64,000 bases of DNA from Fasciola hepatica. Lineage: Eukaryota; Platyhelminthes; Trematoda; Plagiorchiida; Fasciolidae. Below are positions 1-11,385 of this stretch, piece after piece. Position 1 is the first letter of the stretch, and each line of letters begins with the position of its first letter. The DNA is taken from contig CANUEZ040000113.1 of the NCBI GenBank assembly GCA_948099385.1, positions 9,064,501 through 9,128,500 on the forward strand, read 5' to 3'. The notes under the pieces are model-generated. The model saw only the letters and a program-made list of their open reading frames with translations, did not search any database and was not told where the DNA came from. The position numbers and the translations under genes were made by a program.

Positions 1-497
1 GGAGTTGTAGTGCTTTTGGATCTGACTTATTCCCCGGGAAGATGCATCCACAATACAAATAATTCAATAGACTGGGATGTGGTGTAGAATGAAAGCAACT
101 CTATCGAACAGATCGGAAACCAACTGGTGGCGGGTAGTAGCAACCGACAATCGGGTGGCACTATAAGACCGATTTCCCCCTTCCCTCCGACTCATTCACG
201 ACGACCCATTACGACAGTCAACCCATATCACTGCACATTAAGCTGGAGAACAATGCACGGTAGATTTCTCGAGAGTAGAGCAACTTCACTGTAGAATTCA
301 TTTTAACGGGCGTGTCTAGCTGAAGTTCATGTCTCAGAGCTGTAATAAGACAAATATTGCTTGCAAGCATCAACTTGATAGTCAGTAGTGTGTAACCACG
401 TTTCATCACACCGAACCATCCGACATGTTTCATAGTCGCATGCCAAAGCGACATGTGTTCTTCTTAGTCCCGGTGCAAATTTTCATTATGTAATCGT

Positions 498-705
498 TTA
501 TCGATACGAGTAGTACGGCATTGTACCTGGATGACAGGATAAAATTTCCCCGGATAATTGGGGCCATGTGTCCTCGTTCTGAAGGTTAGCCACGTTAACC
601 GACCAATCAACTTCGGAAGAATCACCGTTTGATTCTAAAAATCGGCTCCCCGTCCACACACACCCCATACCACTCAAATGAGATTACTATTGTAATCTTT
701 TACTC
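498..705. repeat. Scrambled fragment of the ~300-nt hammerhead repeat family (H1)
   Basis: Bases 560-700 match the reverse complement of the H1 copy at 26940-27060, including the shared string gtgtcctcgttctgaaggtt and the following agaatcaccgt. Bases 498-556 match the neighbouring H1 segment around 27075-27127 (gataaaatttccccgg), but in the opposite orientation. The copy therefore contains an internal inversion, with the junction near 556. No ribozyme core survives here, because the copy covers only sequence downstream of where the hammerhead would lie. The matches were found by eye, so the boundaries are approximate. Confidence 0.7.
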
Positions 706-1480
706 GAGAGTATTTTCTTGATAGGTCCTGCTCGTGACTGTCTTACCCAATTGTGTTCCCTCTTTTCCAGTGCGGTCTCCAGTTCGTTCTCATTCACAAT
801 TTCATGTTATTGCGTTGCTGTGGCTGATGGTGGTCATCATGATAATGATTTTCAAAGGACTACCAGATGAAACAGCAACTAATTTTGTCCGCAGATTTTC
901 TATGACGAGTCTTCCAGTGTTGTTGTATGGTCAGCCTTTTAAATAGCAGTCACAATATACTACCGAAATTGTTCTGCTCATCAGTGTATGCACATAAGGT
1001 AATACAGTGCTCCCCCTTAGATCGAACTCTCGGAGTTCGGTGTCCCTGTCGGTGCAAACACTGTTACAGTCCCGGATGATTTTACCCTTGAACCCTCCCA
1101 AGAGCGAACACCCCTTTCGAGCGAACACCACCGTATCGCTGGCCTACCCACCGACATAAAACGCCACTCGACCCTATGATTGTAGGCCCTTCTGTTGTAG
1201 CAAGTGTCGAATGGTACACTTTGGCTTGTATTTGTGAACATCACAGGCCTTACAGATAGTTCACTGAAGGTCACTGAAATCATTCAACAAACAGTCCCAC
1301 CGGATATTCAGCAAGTTCGTATATGTTGCTGTGCACGCTCAGTTATTTGTAACAGTCCTTGATACCTGTGGTGGACTAGCAGCGTCTGATCTCTTAGCTA
1401 GCAAAGTCTGCTGGGTTCACTTATTATAATCACTGCAATGGTCACACCACTGCAACGGAACTCCCAAGCTCCCGTAAATC

Positions 1481-2117
1481 GTGAGGGCACGGTCAACAAG
1501 AAGGATATTCTTGGTCCTCGATGAGAAGGTAAAGATTATCCATTCGCACAAGAATGGAGTTTCCGTGAAGAGGGCTGCATCCCGATTAGGTGTAGAGAGA
1601 ACGCAAGTCTGCATGATTGTGGAAAAGGAGGCCAGCATCAAAACTAATTGGGACCAAGGAACTTCAAGCCAGTGAAAAACCTCGGTTGCTTCAACGACTT
1701 CAACAGAGCAGTGTGGGAATGTTTCTCACTGTTCGTCTGAGTCATCTACTGGTAACAATAGTGTTGCTACATGCGAAAACAATGAAGGTGGCTTGTAATG
1801 CAAAGCATAATGATTTTCGAGTGAACACTCGCTGGCTGTACATTTGTCAACAACGCCATACTATTAACTTAAGACCATTGAATGGCGGAGCCTCAGAAGC
1901 TCCAAGTGAAGAGCTATCAAATTGGTTGGAGCGCGTTCCTATTTTGTGCAATGAATATGATTGGAAGCGAATTTTTAAATGTCATGGGGCTGGTCTTTGT
2001 TTTAGAGACAATCTAACACGCAGCTTGGTTGTGAAAGGTAATCCATACAGCGATATGCGAAAGTACGAGGAAGAAGACATAGCAGACAACAGTTATCAGT
2101 GGATTCTTTTCTCGTAA
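1481..2117 (+). pseudogene. Tigger/pogo transposase remnant (CENP-B-like HTH plus start of DDE domain)
   Basis: The first frame (1481-1675) encodes a CENP-B N-terminal/pogo helix-turn-helix: DEKVKIIHSHKNGVSVKRA, then RLGVERTQVCMIVEKE and a WDQGT tail, which is the DNA-binding domain of Tigger transposases. A second frame (1617-2117) resumes with the second HTH and its linker (DFRVNTRWL...RHTI, then LSNWLERVP) and enters the catalytic region at YDWKRIFKCHGAGLCFRDNL. Family members have an NADETGLFYR-like motif at that point, so the catalytic aspartate is lost. The open frame stops at 2117, before the rest of the DDE domain. An AATAAA signal directly follows the stop (2118-2123). The frameshift, missing aspartate and truncation make it a pseudogene. 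CENP-B and Jerky proteins share the HTH, but the flanking inverted repeats favour the transposon. Confidence 0.82.
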
Positions 2118-2123
2118 AATAAA
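2118..2123 (+). terminator. AATAAA polyadenylation signal after transposase remnant
   Basis: The hexamer AATAAA lies immediately 3' of the transposase stop codon and inside the transposon. Its position suits a cleavage and polyadenylation signal. Use is not shown. Confidence 0.4.
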
Positions 2124-2319
2124 TTACTACTTAAAGTTCGTTCAGTGTCCCATTTCAAAATCTTGAACTTTTTTGAAATTTCCTAGGGCTGAAAACTTGT
2201 CTTCGCATTTTATCGTGCTTTGTGCAATTTTCTATACTTTCCTTCCAAGAGCGAACATTTCCGAGAAGAGAACGTACTCGGTCCTTCCCGACTATGTTCG
2301 CTCTAAGATGAGCACTGTA

Positions 2320-3213
2320 GCAGCCCTGATAATCTGACGGAAACTTTTTGACCTCGGCAGCAAATTTAGTGTTTGAACCACTTAGTATTCAACTGGTACA
2401 ATGTCTGACAAATAGGTTTTGATAAAAATAGATTGCTATGCTTAATCCCGTAGGTTACTCAGATTTGTTTTGTTTTATGTAACAACAAGCTTCTTTCATA
2501 TGTTGCCCCATAATTTGCATTAGAAATCCTTCTTTGCTGGTTGATCATATCACGGATTATTAAAAATATTTGATGGCTCCCCTTCATATTACGTAGACAT
2601 GTAGCTCGGCCTTTTTAGCGATCTCACAGAATATATTCTCATCAAATATGTATGTATATACATAACCTGAAAAGGCTGAAATATTTCTTGCTTGACAACA
2701 AAGAAAGACAAACTTCAGGACAATCTCTTATCCGAAGCTCGTTTAACTTGGGAGGAAAGAATACCTTTCAGGTTTCTTGCCGAACGTGTCCACGTCAGTC
2801 AATCAAACCACTGTATCACTGTAAAACTGGTCAGACATTCACCCCCGTCCATCACACTTGAGATCCACCCAGTTATCCTATGAAAAGTTCGATCTCATTG
2901 TTATTAAAATATTCAGCAGAACACTTACTTCCCAGTATTCCTGAGATCATTTTATCCCAAATTTCCCCTTTGTTGTGACTGGCAGTGCTTCTGGAAATTA
3001 CACTGCTGTAGACGAAAACCTTATCCTTTTTCCTTTCATGATAGTCCACAACAGAAGAGATTGCGACAACTATTCAGCCACTAGATATTCTGATACATTG
3101 TTATGTTGCTAAAGTAGAGCGTGAGATTAAGATTCATGATGTTAAACGTAGTAATCTTGCTTTGCCACCAAACCAACGGAGCTGCGGTAGTTGCAGCCAC
3201 TCCACCCCTTCTT
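2320..3213. other. No gene seen
   Basis: Between the Tigger element and the TAC microsatellite I see only short open frames without recognisable domains. No repeat from elsewhere in the window matches here. Confidence 0.5.
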
Positions 3214-3214
3214 T

Positions 3215-3306
<92 letters not shown>

Positions 3307-3398
3307 GCTACTACTACTACTACTACTACTACTATTACTACTATTACTACTGCTACTACTACTACTACTATTACTACTAATAGTACCACTACTACTTG
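3214..3398. repeat. (TAC)n / (GTA)n microsatellite
   Basis: About 185 bases of nearly uninterrupted TAC/ACT triplets, with a few T-for-C substitutions, clustered mostly toward the 3' half. The long poly-Thr, poly-Tyr, poly-Leu and poly-Val frames here are by-products of the triplet repeat and not proteins. Confidence 0.97.
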
Positions 3399-3727
3399 GT
3401 TATGCTATTATTCCCTTCACTGTAATACAAGTGCCCCAGACTATTGCTCTCTAGACTTCATTTTTTAAATGAGGCAAGTCGTCTGTATGTATGTGATGCG
3501 AGAAAGAGTATATCCTTTGTGCCAGTAAAATTCATGTGTCCTTCGGAAAACTGATCCCATTTTTGGGCTTGGTGATAAGATGACAATTTTGCTGGTAGCT
3601 TCAGTGTCTCAATGCAATAAAACAAATTCGCTAATATTTGCAACTTCATTTGGCATACCTGCCTACGAGAGGTAATTATAAATGTAAGTTCAATTCATGA
3701 GAATTTAGGAAGGATTCAAAGTTGCAG

Positions 3728-3749
3728 TATATTATTATTATTATTATTT
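3728..3749. repeat. Short (ATT)n microsatellite
   Basis: Six to seven tandem ATT units. Confidence 0.9.
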
Positions 3750-4167
3750 GGAAGGATATTTCAAGTAATGAGAATGAAAATGGTAAAGAAAATTTTGATT
3801 ATGCAGTCATCCGGGATTCGCAGTAAAAATAATCTTGCCTGGTGGCTCATTCTTACGGGGATTTTATGGTACTGACTTATAAACCAAAAGTTCTCTTCAA
3901 AAATCTTCCCTTCTGTAAAGTTATTACTTGCCCTATCTAAAACGTTTGTGAATTTACGTGTACATCTTTTTATGCGTGATTGGATAGTCCTGGATACTGA
4001 GTTAGTGTACTGCAGACGTCGAGCGCATAAAGTAACTGCAGGTTACCCTATAGGTACAAAAAGCCTAGAAGTCTTGGAGGACTCCACGAATTTTGATGGG
4101 CTCGAAACCCACCGAGATAGACAAGTGATAATACTTGGATCATTTCAATATCATAGAACAGTTCCAC

Positions 4168-4340
4168 GACGGGAGGTGACCGAGTGGTCACCTCGGAAGC
4201 CAGAGGTTCGAATTGTGCCATTGACAGATCACGTTGGTGGTGGGCAGTAGTCCACTGTTTCCAGGCCCATTACCACACTTGTTCTATTGGGACCTTATGT
4301 GGTTCTCCACTGCAAGTCTCAGTCTGATTACTGGCTTTTC
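4168..4340 (+). repeat. tRNA-derived SINE, family A, plus orientation
   Basis: The head has tRNA-like pol III boxes: A-box-like tgaccgagtggtca near 4178 and B-box ggttcgaattg at 4205. Downstream, the body (gatcacgttggt, then cagtagtcca, then ttctattgggacct, then caagtctcag) matches the minus strand of the copy at 10585-10790 in the same order. No hammerhead core is visible. The 3' boundary is uncertain. Confidence 0.65.
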
Positions 4341-4344
4341 CCAA

Positions 4345-6850
4345 AGTACTGTGAGCTTGCAAGGCTGGTGGGTATACACCTTCCACTTGACTCAGGCCCA
4401 AGCAAATGATAAAGTAGGGGTGAGCAACTAACCGGGTTACATCATCATTAGGATTTTGATCATGAAAAGTTTCCAACCTAAGCCAGATGGAGGGCATGTG
4501 ATCACTTTTCTGTGGTCGGGTTAGTCAGCTGACCTATCAGTGAATAAAGTACTAAAAATAAGTAAATCACATGAAGCAAAAAAATTCTCTGAATACACGT
4601 GATGTCTTTATTGTGGACAATTTTCTGATGTTCAAATCATCTGTTCATTGTCCCGTTCTAGGGGCTCGTGCTATCACAGCCTAGATGCAGATATGAACAA
4701 TGTTATGGTTCCCGAGGAAGGTTTTCTATAATCCCATTCGCTCTCGTCCATATTATGGGGGAGGGGGAGGGGGGGGGGGGCAGGGCAACATCAGCATTGA
4801 CATTTGGAATTCCGAAAAGGTTTCTCTCTCTCTCTCTGTGGATCGGGTAACCTGCCAGAGTCCCACAAATGACGAAGCTGCGGTCTCAGACTGATAGGTA
4901 GATGAATAAGCATGTAGCTCTTTTGTTCTCTCTCTCTATCCACTCATGTCCTGTCCTTATCAGTCCTACGAACCAAACAGTCTGACTCGGTCGTGCCAAG
5001 AGATTATTCAGCGTACATGCCTTTGCTCGCACGGGCAAACAAGATTCGCTCATTCGGTTGTGGTTGCCTGGATTTCTTCCCCATCCATCTACACATTACT
5101 GAACTGTCCTCATCGGCTATTTCTGCTTTCTCACCACCCGTCCATAACCATCACATGCGTACACTATCTTCTAATGTCTCCTTTTCTGTCTCTGTGATTG
5201 TGTGCAAGGGTTATGGAGTAATGTTTGATGGAAAAACCGAGAACGTTGTCATTCATTCTGGTAATCATTTCATGTTCTACCCCAATATCCATGACCTAGC
5301 AGGCGGGCGTGTACACACATACACGAACAAACACCTGTTGGACTACACTAGATATGAATGAGTGAGGGAATAAAATCCTCTTTCGCCTTCTATACACACT
5401 TTCTCAGACACATACGAACACAAATTGGTCAAATGATGCAGCAAGTAGATTTCCTCTTAGAAGGAGAAATTTTCACGACAGTAAACAGAAATGCTTCTCC
5501 TAGACCTGGGGACTATTAGACCAAATGTCAAATTGCCACGCTGCACTGCCCAGTTCACTGTGTATGTGTGCGTGTATGCAAAGTGCTTTCGGGTCTCGTG
5601 CGACCCCTTTTGGGTTATGCAGTGTGAAAAAGATGATGATGGTGATGATGATGTCGTTGTTGATGGTGGCGGGGTTTTGGGTTTTTTTGCGCGGGCTTTT
5701 CGGGATTTGTAGGTGTGTATATCAGTGTGCATAAGCACGCGACAGAATGTGGGACATCGTGCACCAGACAAAGATAGAATCCATGTCTCTGTGACCATCA
5801 CCGTGGTGGCATGGGACTGTAAGAGAGAGAGAGAGAGAAAAAAAAATATGAACAGACCGTCAAAAGAGATGACCACGCAGCAACAGCAACAGCAAGCCAC
5901 CTAGTTCATATCCGAGACCCAGAGTTACAACCAAATCTCTAAAACTTGCAGCAGAAATGTCTGGCAGATTGGCCAAACCCCCGAATCAGACCAGGGGAGG
6001 GGGTAAGGGAAGAGTGATCGGTACGAATTGTGAAGTATCATCCGTGAAAAGCGGTGAACTATGCGTGACTATATCTGCTACCTCTTCCATAGTCGGTACC
6101 ACCTCAAATGCTTTCTCTCCCACACTTATCCGCTCGCATCATCATCAACAAGTAATAAAGACAACATAAGTGAAACTGATAAGCGGAACGGCAGAATCGG
6201 TTTTGAGAAATATATGCATCCTACTATTTTATTGATTGACGTACTACTTTGAGCGAATTATTTGTCCCATATATCTGCCTCATTCTTGCGCACGTGGTGG
6301 GCAAAAGGGAGTAGTCCAGTTATTTATTTTGTAGATATTATGATAGCCGTTGAAAACAATTTTTCACCATTAGAAGCTGACTTACTATCAACAGGTTGTC
6401 TAACCACTTTACGTGTAATGAGTTATCACAAACATACGAACCTTTTCATCCCGAAATAATTTTGTTCGTGTGTAGTTTTCATCCGAATATGGTACAAATT
6501 GGGTGATTTTTTGTTTGGTTCATAGAGTGTTATGTATCTGGTCATATATAGGGTGATTACCAAACGTGTGGTCTTGTTCATCTTTGCATTAAGTCACACG
6601 CTACTTCAGCAGGTTGATCGAAGGCTTTCGAACACGCTTCAGTTCTCGCTGATTTGGATTTAGCAGGTTTGACAGATGTAGAATTAGTCTGAAAGCCAAA
6701 ATTTATCAGCCACCCAAGCCTTCATGCGGTGTATGGACTACCTTTTGAGCACATATCGAAAAAGTGAAATTCGTGATCGAGTTTTCCCAAGTATTCAGTT
6801 GGTGGACTTCAGCTGATACATTCTGTACTATTTTGGACGGTATGTTATCA
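4345..6850. other. No gene seen; low-complexity patches
   Basis: This stretch holds a G-rich tract (4757-4780), short CT and GA repeats (about 4825 and 5822), a GAT-rich patch near 5632-5668 and a CAG/CAA patch near 5880-5896. The 147-codon minus-strand frame across 5457-5900 runs through these low-complexity patches and has no recognisable domain, so I do not call it a gene. Confidence 0.5.
4757..4780 (+). repeat. G-tract with quadruplex potential
   Basis: Runs of 5, 5 and 12 guanines are separated by single adenines. The 12-G run could supply two tetrad strands, so a four-strand quadruplex is possible in principle. Confidence 0.8.
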
Positions 6851-6857
6851 CGCTTTG

Positions 6858-7033
6858 TGGTATGCAAGGACCGGTGTTTCTCCTCGGGGGGAGTGTGGGG
6901 GGGGGGCTCGTGTTTGATCTAAAAGACACGAAGAGAACAGAACTTCATGAGTCCAAGGTTCAGTAAGTTCATCAACAGGATCCTACATTTACATTAAACG
7001 AACACCAATACTGCTGCCTACTGCCTGCTCACT
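6858..7033 (+). repeat. Dispersed repeat, copy 1 of a pair
   Basis: It matches 9843-10008 in the same orientation. The core agaacagaacttcatgagtc is identical, the following ccaaggttcagtaagttcatcaac also matches, and the flanks diverge gradually. A G-run (about 6889-6907) is inserted only in this copy. The family is not identified. Confidence 0.75.
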
Positions 7034-7337
7034 AGAGCTTCAGCCCGGATAGTATTAACTGATCAGTCCCATAAAGTATTGACTGACCTCACTTGGTCTC
7101 AGCCAAATAAACACGCAATATGATCGTGAAATCCAGTATAACTCCGCTCACTAACTTAAGCTTTTGTCGGATTACTTGTTGAAGTACTGCCCTACTAGCA
7201 TGCTACTTGCTCATCAGCTACGGCCGTGTTTTGTTTTTACGTCCGTGTTCATAAACGGACTGCAATGTTTGCATGTTCTGCTACTGATTACGAACACAAC
7301 ATATCCGTTTGCGAACTACTCTGAGCCTTTGGTATTT

Positions 7338-7430
7338 GCCCGTACCGTCAGTGGGTAGAGTACGCACAAAACAAAATTATGACTGGTTTCACTAAGTGGG
7401 TTCAAATCCCACCAAGGTTGACTAACTTCA
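7338..7430 (+). repeat. tRNA-like sequence, probable SINE head
   Basis: An A-box-like segment (cagtgggtagag, about 7349) lies about 50 bases before a strong B box, gggttcaaatccc. The B box sits in a perfect 5-bp T-arm (gtggg / cccac). No matching acceptor stem is evident, so this is a tRNA-derived repeat and not a functional tRNA. Confidence 0.5.
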
Positions 7431-7714
7431 GCAACTGTACCAATTCAGCATGCTTTGTGTGTACGTATTGACTCATTTTAAACATGCTGCGGTTACCGTA
7501 CAATAAATATTGATGGGAGCCGATTCGATGGTTCTGATGCGAACTGAACACCTGTAAGCAATCTGTATATGAAAGAGTTTATTCGTGGTTCTTTTTGACG
7601 ACTTCCTACGAATAAATAAATACTGCAATAGATATGTTAAAATTTACTGTTTCATATAATGTTAGGTTGATTTTTTTACGCCATACTAAAACAGACTGTA
7701 AACGGTTAAGAGAC

Positions 7715-7866
7715 AGTCCAAATAGCCTAGTGGTAACTTGTGTGTGGCCGACAATCGTCCACTCCGAGTTCGAGTCCCAGTTTGGGTGCGGGAGATAAGA
7801 ACTGCTAACGATCCGTAACAAGTCAGTCGTACAGTGTTTCCGCGGTTTTCGACGGTGAATCAAGCG
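7715..7866 (+). repeat. tRNA-derived SINE, family B, degenerate hammerhead region
   Basis: A box tagcctagtggtaactt and B box gagttcgagtccc form a tRNA-like head. The following segment (ctgctaacgatcc...acagtgtttccgcggttttc) aligns with the hammerhead segment of the copies at 58220-58390 and 49680-49830, but it has lost the CUGAUGA and GAAAC boxes. It is best read as an old copy of the hammerhead-bearing SINE family. Confidence 0.55.
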
Positions 7867-7869
7867 AGA

Positions 7870-9842
7870 ACACCCCAGGGAGAATCATTTGATAAACAAG
7901 TCAAATCCACCACTGAAAAGTAATTTACATTTTTATCATGAACTGTCACTTGAATAGCTGCTTATCAGGCAGTCAGTTATACTAAGTGATGTTTTTCTGT
8001 GTATTTTTGTTTCCCACCATAGGGTCACACAGAATGATTGAGAGTTTCCAGCTGCGTTGTACTTTTGCGTGTTAGCAAGGTCCCATTTCATTGTATGGAA
8101 GAAGTGTACGTACCAAGGACTGATCGTTTCGTCTGGATAGGAGAACATGTTGCAGACCTCACACCTCTATAAACCGAGGGACATTCAGTCAGTGCTTTGC
8201 CTCATAAACGAAAAAATCGTCAGAAAACAATATTTCATAAATCAAACAATGTTTTTCGTTAACTGGTTAATCCCACACACTCACACGATTGCAGACTCAG
8301 TACTCGCTGTGGTCTATCGAAAATCAGCTTCAAGCCATCATTTTGTGCCAATAAAAACATTGGTGATTTTTCACCTTTAACGACGAAAATATGACCCGCT
8401 GGCGGGGGAAGGGGATATTCACATTGAAAGTACTGAGTGACATGTGTAGAGTGACATTACTTCCACAACCGCCACCAAGACCATCACTTTTGCTACCTCA
8501 GAACTAGGACACAACCGATTGCAAAAGTGGAATCGATGAAAGAGAAGATAAGCTTTAGTAAAAGCTGAATAAAGAAAGCCTACCGGACAGGCTAGGTTTG
8601 CCACTGGATGCGAGGTCACTTATGATTTTGTCTGCAGCTTTTCCGTTGTATACTGCTAGCAGGAAAGTTCATTTGGTACCCCACGCCCCCTTCCACTAGC
8701 TCTATTCAACAGACAGGTATGTGTCTAGGCCTAGACCCGACACTCCAGCCATTAACTGACTTGAAGCCAGAGGTCAATGCCTGGTTTCTTTGAACAACAA
8801 CGAAAAACGACAGCATTTTCTCCATCTGCCTCTTTGTTCACGTGACCTTTAAGAATCCGGATGCAGCGGGAGCCCGAACAGTTCGAAACGTATTAACTAT
8901 CGGCTCCCCCTCTCCATAGTTCGGTGGATCTACGAGACCAGTGTCCACTATTTTCGAAGGGATCCTGAAAGTACGCTTCGAAGTTTCAACGGATTTCCAC
9001 TATACTGGACCCTCCCACCCTCGAAGACACACAAAAGCATTGCTTCCACAGGTGTGTGCTTGCTTCCGGTCATTTGTTCGCGTGTGTTCCGTACCGGGGG
9101 ACAAGAGTGTGCACGGGAAGCAGTTCGAAAGGTTCGAACCGTGATTTCTCAGTTGTTTGGGGTAGGAGTAGTTGTTGTTTTTGTTGTAAGGCTATTCTAC
9201 AGAGCAGGAAACAGAGGATAACGAGGGGGATAGGCGTCAAGATGAATTAAGTTGAACTGTCATGTTCCCTATGTCTATTCTGCCTACTAAGTGGATGACA
9301 AATCGCTCGGATCCCCAGACTCTATGGCCTGTGTGATTTGCAGTGGACATTTTCACGTGTTTCTCTCAGTGATTTGCTGTAGACTACATTCGGACGGGAT
9401 TTCCCTAAAACATTGTAGTTTATGTATTAAAAATTACTGAACAGATAGTACATTTTTTATCCAATCGTAAATTTTCCACCTGCATTCAGTTGTGTGTAAG
9501 AAGTCAAAGTCGCATAAAAATATAGCAATTCATACGCTTATTGTGCACGCTTTCTAAGGATTTCCGTTTTTTTAATCCCTTGTATAGTGAAGATCACACT
9601 GAAATGGGCAATCAGCCCCGTGGCCCAAAAGGCCCACTGACTCATCGGGTATAACTGCCAGCTTGGTCTAAGACACGGAGTGAAGTGAACTACATACGAT
9701 TCAAGTGGATCAGTCGTGGCAACGAGAGGACTGAAATGTTTTCGGCTATCGTTTTGGGGTTCGTTCGATTTTGGTATCCTTCGCGGCTTGCTTTTCGATC
9801 CTTGTTGCGAAATAAATGTGCGAAGTGATAACCGTACTAATG
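7870..9842. other. No gene seen
   Basis: Only short open frames without recognisable domains. A hairpin-forming segment near 8868-8908 (gggagcc...ggctccc) encloses cgaaac but has no CUGAUGA box; see the rejected list. Confidence 0.45.
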
Positions 9843-10008
9843 TAGTATGTAGGGATCAGTGGTACTCCACGGGAGATTGCTTGTGTTTGATCTGTAAAGC
9901 ACGAAAAGAACAGAACTTCATGAGTCCAAGGTTCAGTAAGTTCATCAACAGGATCCGACACTCATAGTAATCGAACTCTACTATGGCTGCCTACAGCCTT
10001 CTCATTAT
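9843..10008 (+). repeat. Dispersed repeat, copy 2 of a pair
   Basis: Partner of 6858-7033. Here the segment lies inside a frame (9716-9967) encoding SPRFSKFINRIRHS at its end. The same residues would be encoded in the other copy, so an old coding fragment is possible, but I recognise no domain. Confidence 0.7.
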
Positions 10009-10584
10009 TCTACTACCGCAAATATCACAGATTTTTCATCAAAAATACTCAAAACCTGACTTTTGTGACAGGTTTGCAGTACAATCCAATGATTCAGGTG
10101 ACCTTGGATGATTATGAGTACTAAGGGTAGCAACGTGCATCAAGAAATCTGACAAAAGTAATAAGAGTAGAATGTATTAAAGATAATTTGACATAAGCTT
10201 TCGTATGAACCAGAAGGCTATATATTTTCTCGAGTGAATAAATGCCTTACACTAACAATATTTTAATTTGTGATTTCATACGTTACCTGTCGAAATAGTT
10301 TTTTCATTAGTTAGTGATTTGAATTCACAGAGTGCCTCTGTTTTACAAGTTCATGACTTTCTTTGTCTATTTGTTGCTATTGCTCTTCAAACCCATATTA
10401 TAGGCAATGGTCCAGCACTGAGCCCTTTCACACACGATTCGAGTCTCACCCTCGCCCCCGGCGAAAGTTCCCTTTTGGTGGTTCACAAAGGAATGTTTAT
10501 TTCGCCCACCCCTTTTACCACACGCCTGCGCATGAGTGCAGTATAATGGATATGTCCCTTAGCCTCAAAAGCCCAGTGCACTAT

Positions 10585-10790
10585 TAGGGTTCGTCCGCCA
10601 CCTGGTCCTGAGACTTGGAATGGAGAACCTCATAAAGCTCAATAGACCAGGTATGATAACAAGCCGGGAAACACCGGAGATTACTGTTTAAAACCAACGT
10701 GACCGGTCAGTGGCGCAATTCGAACCTCTGTCTTCCGAGTTGATAAGCAGAAGTTGTAAACCACTCGACTACCACTGTTCATGGAACTCT
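10585..10790 (-). repeat. tRNA-derived SINE, family A, minus orientation
   Basis: On the minus strand the A-box-like gtggtagtcgagtggttt and B box ggttcgaattgcgcc are followed by the family A body (gtcacgttggtt, cagtaatctcc, tggtctattgagct, caagtctcagg). It is the closest relative of the copy at 4168-4340. Confidence 0.7.
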
Positions 10791-11317
10791 TGTATGGCAT
10801 TGAAGTAATCCACCTAATACCAGTCACCTGCCTCGGTGGGTTTCGAGCTCACACATGAAAGTAAGTCAGCCGCGAGTTTAATGTCATCTGCTTTCTAGCC
10901 GCTAAGCTTAGATCACGCAAAAATTTGGATGACTTACAAGGGGGTTACGAAGTATATCTGATCAGATACCGCACTCAGTTTCTTGATATTTCTATGTTCC
11001 ACGTTATGCGAACACTAGCTGATATATCTTGCAACTACATGGTCCTAATTAATCAGGCTTATTCGCATCCGTTAGGAGACTATCAGTGTGTGACACCGGT
11101 AGGTCACCTCACCAAAGGTGACTGTCGTATTCATTCATTTATCCATTCAGACACTAGATACGACAGGGTAATATACAAAACAGGAAGAAAGTATGCGTCA
11201 CCTTGTGAAAAATTCTGTGTGCAAAACACGACGTCTACAAATTGAGGTGACAGGGAGTCAGTGTGTTTATGTTTCTTGTTGTGCACTGACCTACGGTGCG
11301 AGGTCAGTTTAGGAAAG
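10791..11317. other. Unassigned; 106-codon open frame
   Basis: A plus-strand frame (10925-11245) is open for 106 codons but shows no domain, signal peptide or membrane segment that I can recognise. I treat it as chance or an old fragment. Confidence 0.3.
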
Positions 11318-11385
11318 TACATATTTCCAATAGCACGGTAGGAACCGCGCGACTTGTATGACGTGCTATATTGGAAATATATGTA
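11318..11385. repeat. Short inverted repeat (hairpin)
   Basis: The arm tacatatttccaatagcacg (11318-11337) is mirrored by cgtgctatattggaaatat plus atgta (11362-11385) around a loop of about 24 bases. It may be the core of a small inverted-repeat transposon, but no longer ends or target duplication were seen. Confidence 0.6.

Larger units (their letters stand above)
1005..2317 (+). mobile_element. Tigger/pogo-type DNA transposon, complete ends, decayed
   Basis: The left end begins cagtgctc...cttagatcgaac (1005-1027). The right end is its inverted copy, gttcgctctaagatgagcactg (2296-2317). Both ends are flanked by the dinucleotide TA (1003-1004 and 2318-2319), the target duplication expected of the Tc1/mariner superfamily. 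A 13-base string ccaagagcgaaca recurs inside both ends (about 1098 and 2245). The interior carries a broken transposase (1481-2117). At 1313 bp the element is shorter than autonomous Tigger elements, which suggests that the C-terminal half of the transposase has been deleted. It can move only if a transposase is supplied in trans. Confidence 0.85.

Noticed and set aside
100..180. Possible further H1 hammerhead (ggcgggtagtagcaaccg)
   Set aside because: The surrounding unit sequence does not align with H1 and the catalytic boxes are missing.
3121..3468. Long poly-Thr, poly-Tyr, poly-Leu and poly-Val open frames
   Set aside because: They are translations of the TAC microsatellite in different frames.
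8868..8908. Hairpin gggagcc...ggctccc enclosing cgaaac, resembling a hammerhead
   Set aside because: No CUGAUGA-like box is present between stem I and the GAAAC box; too degenerate to claim.
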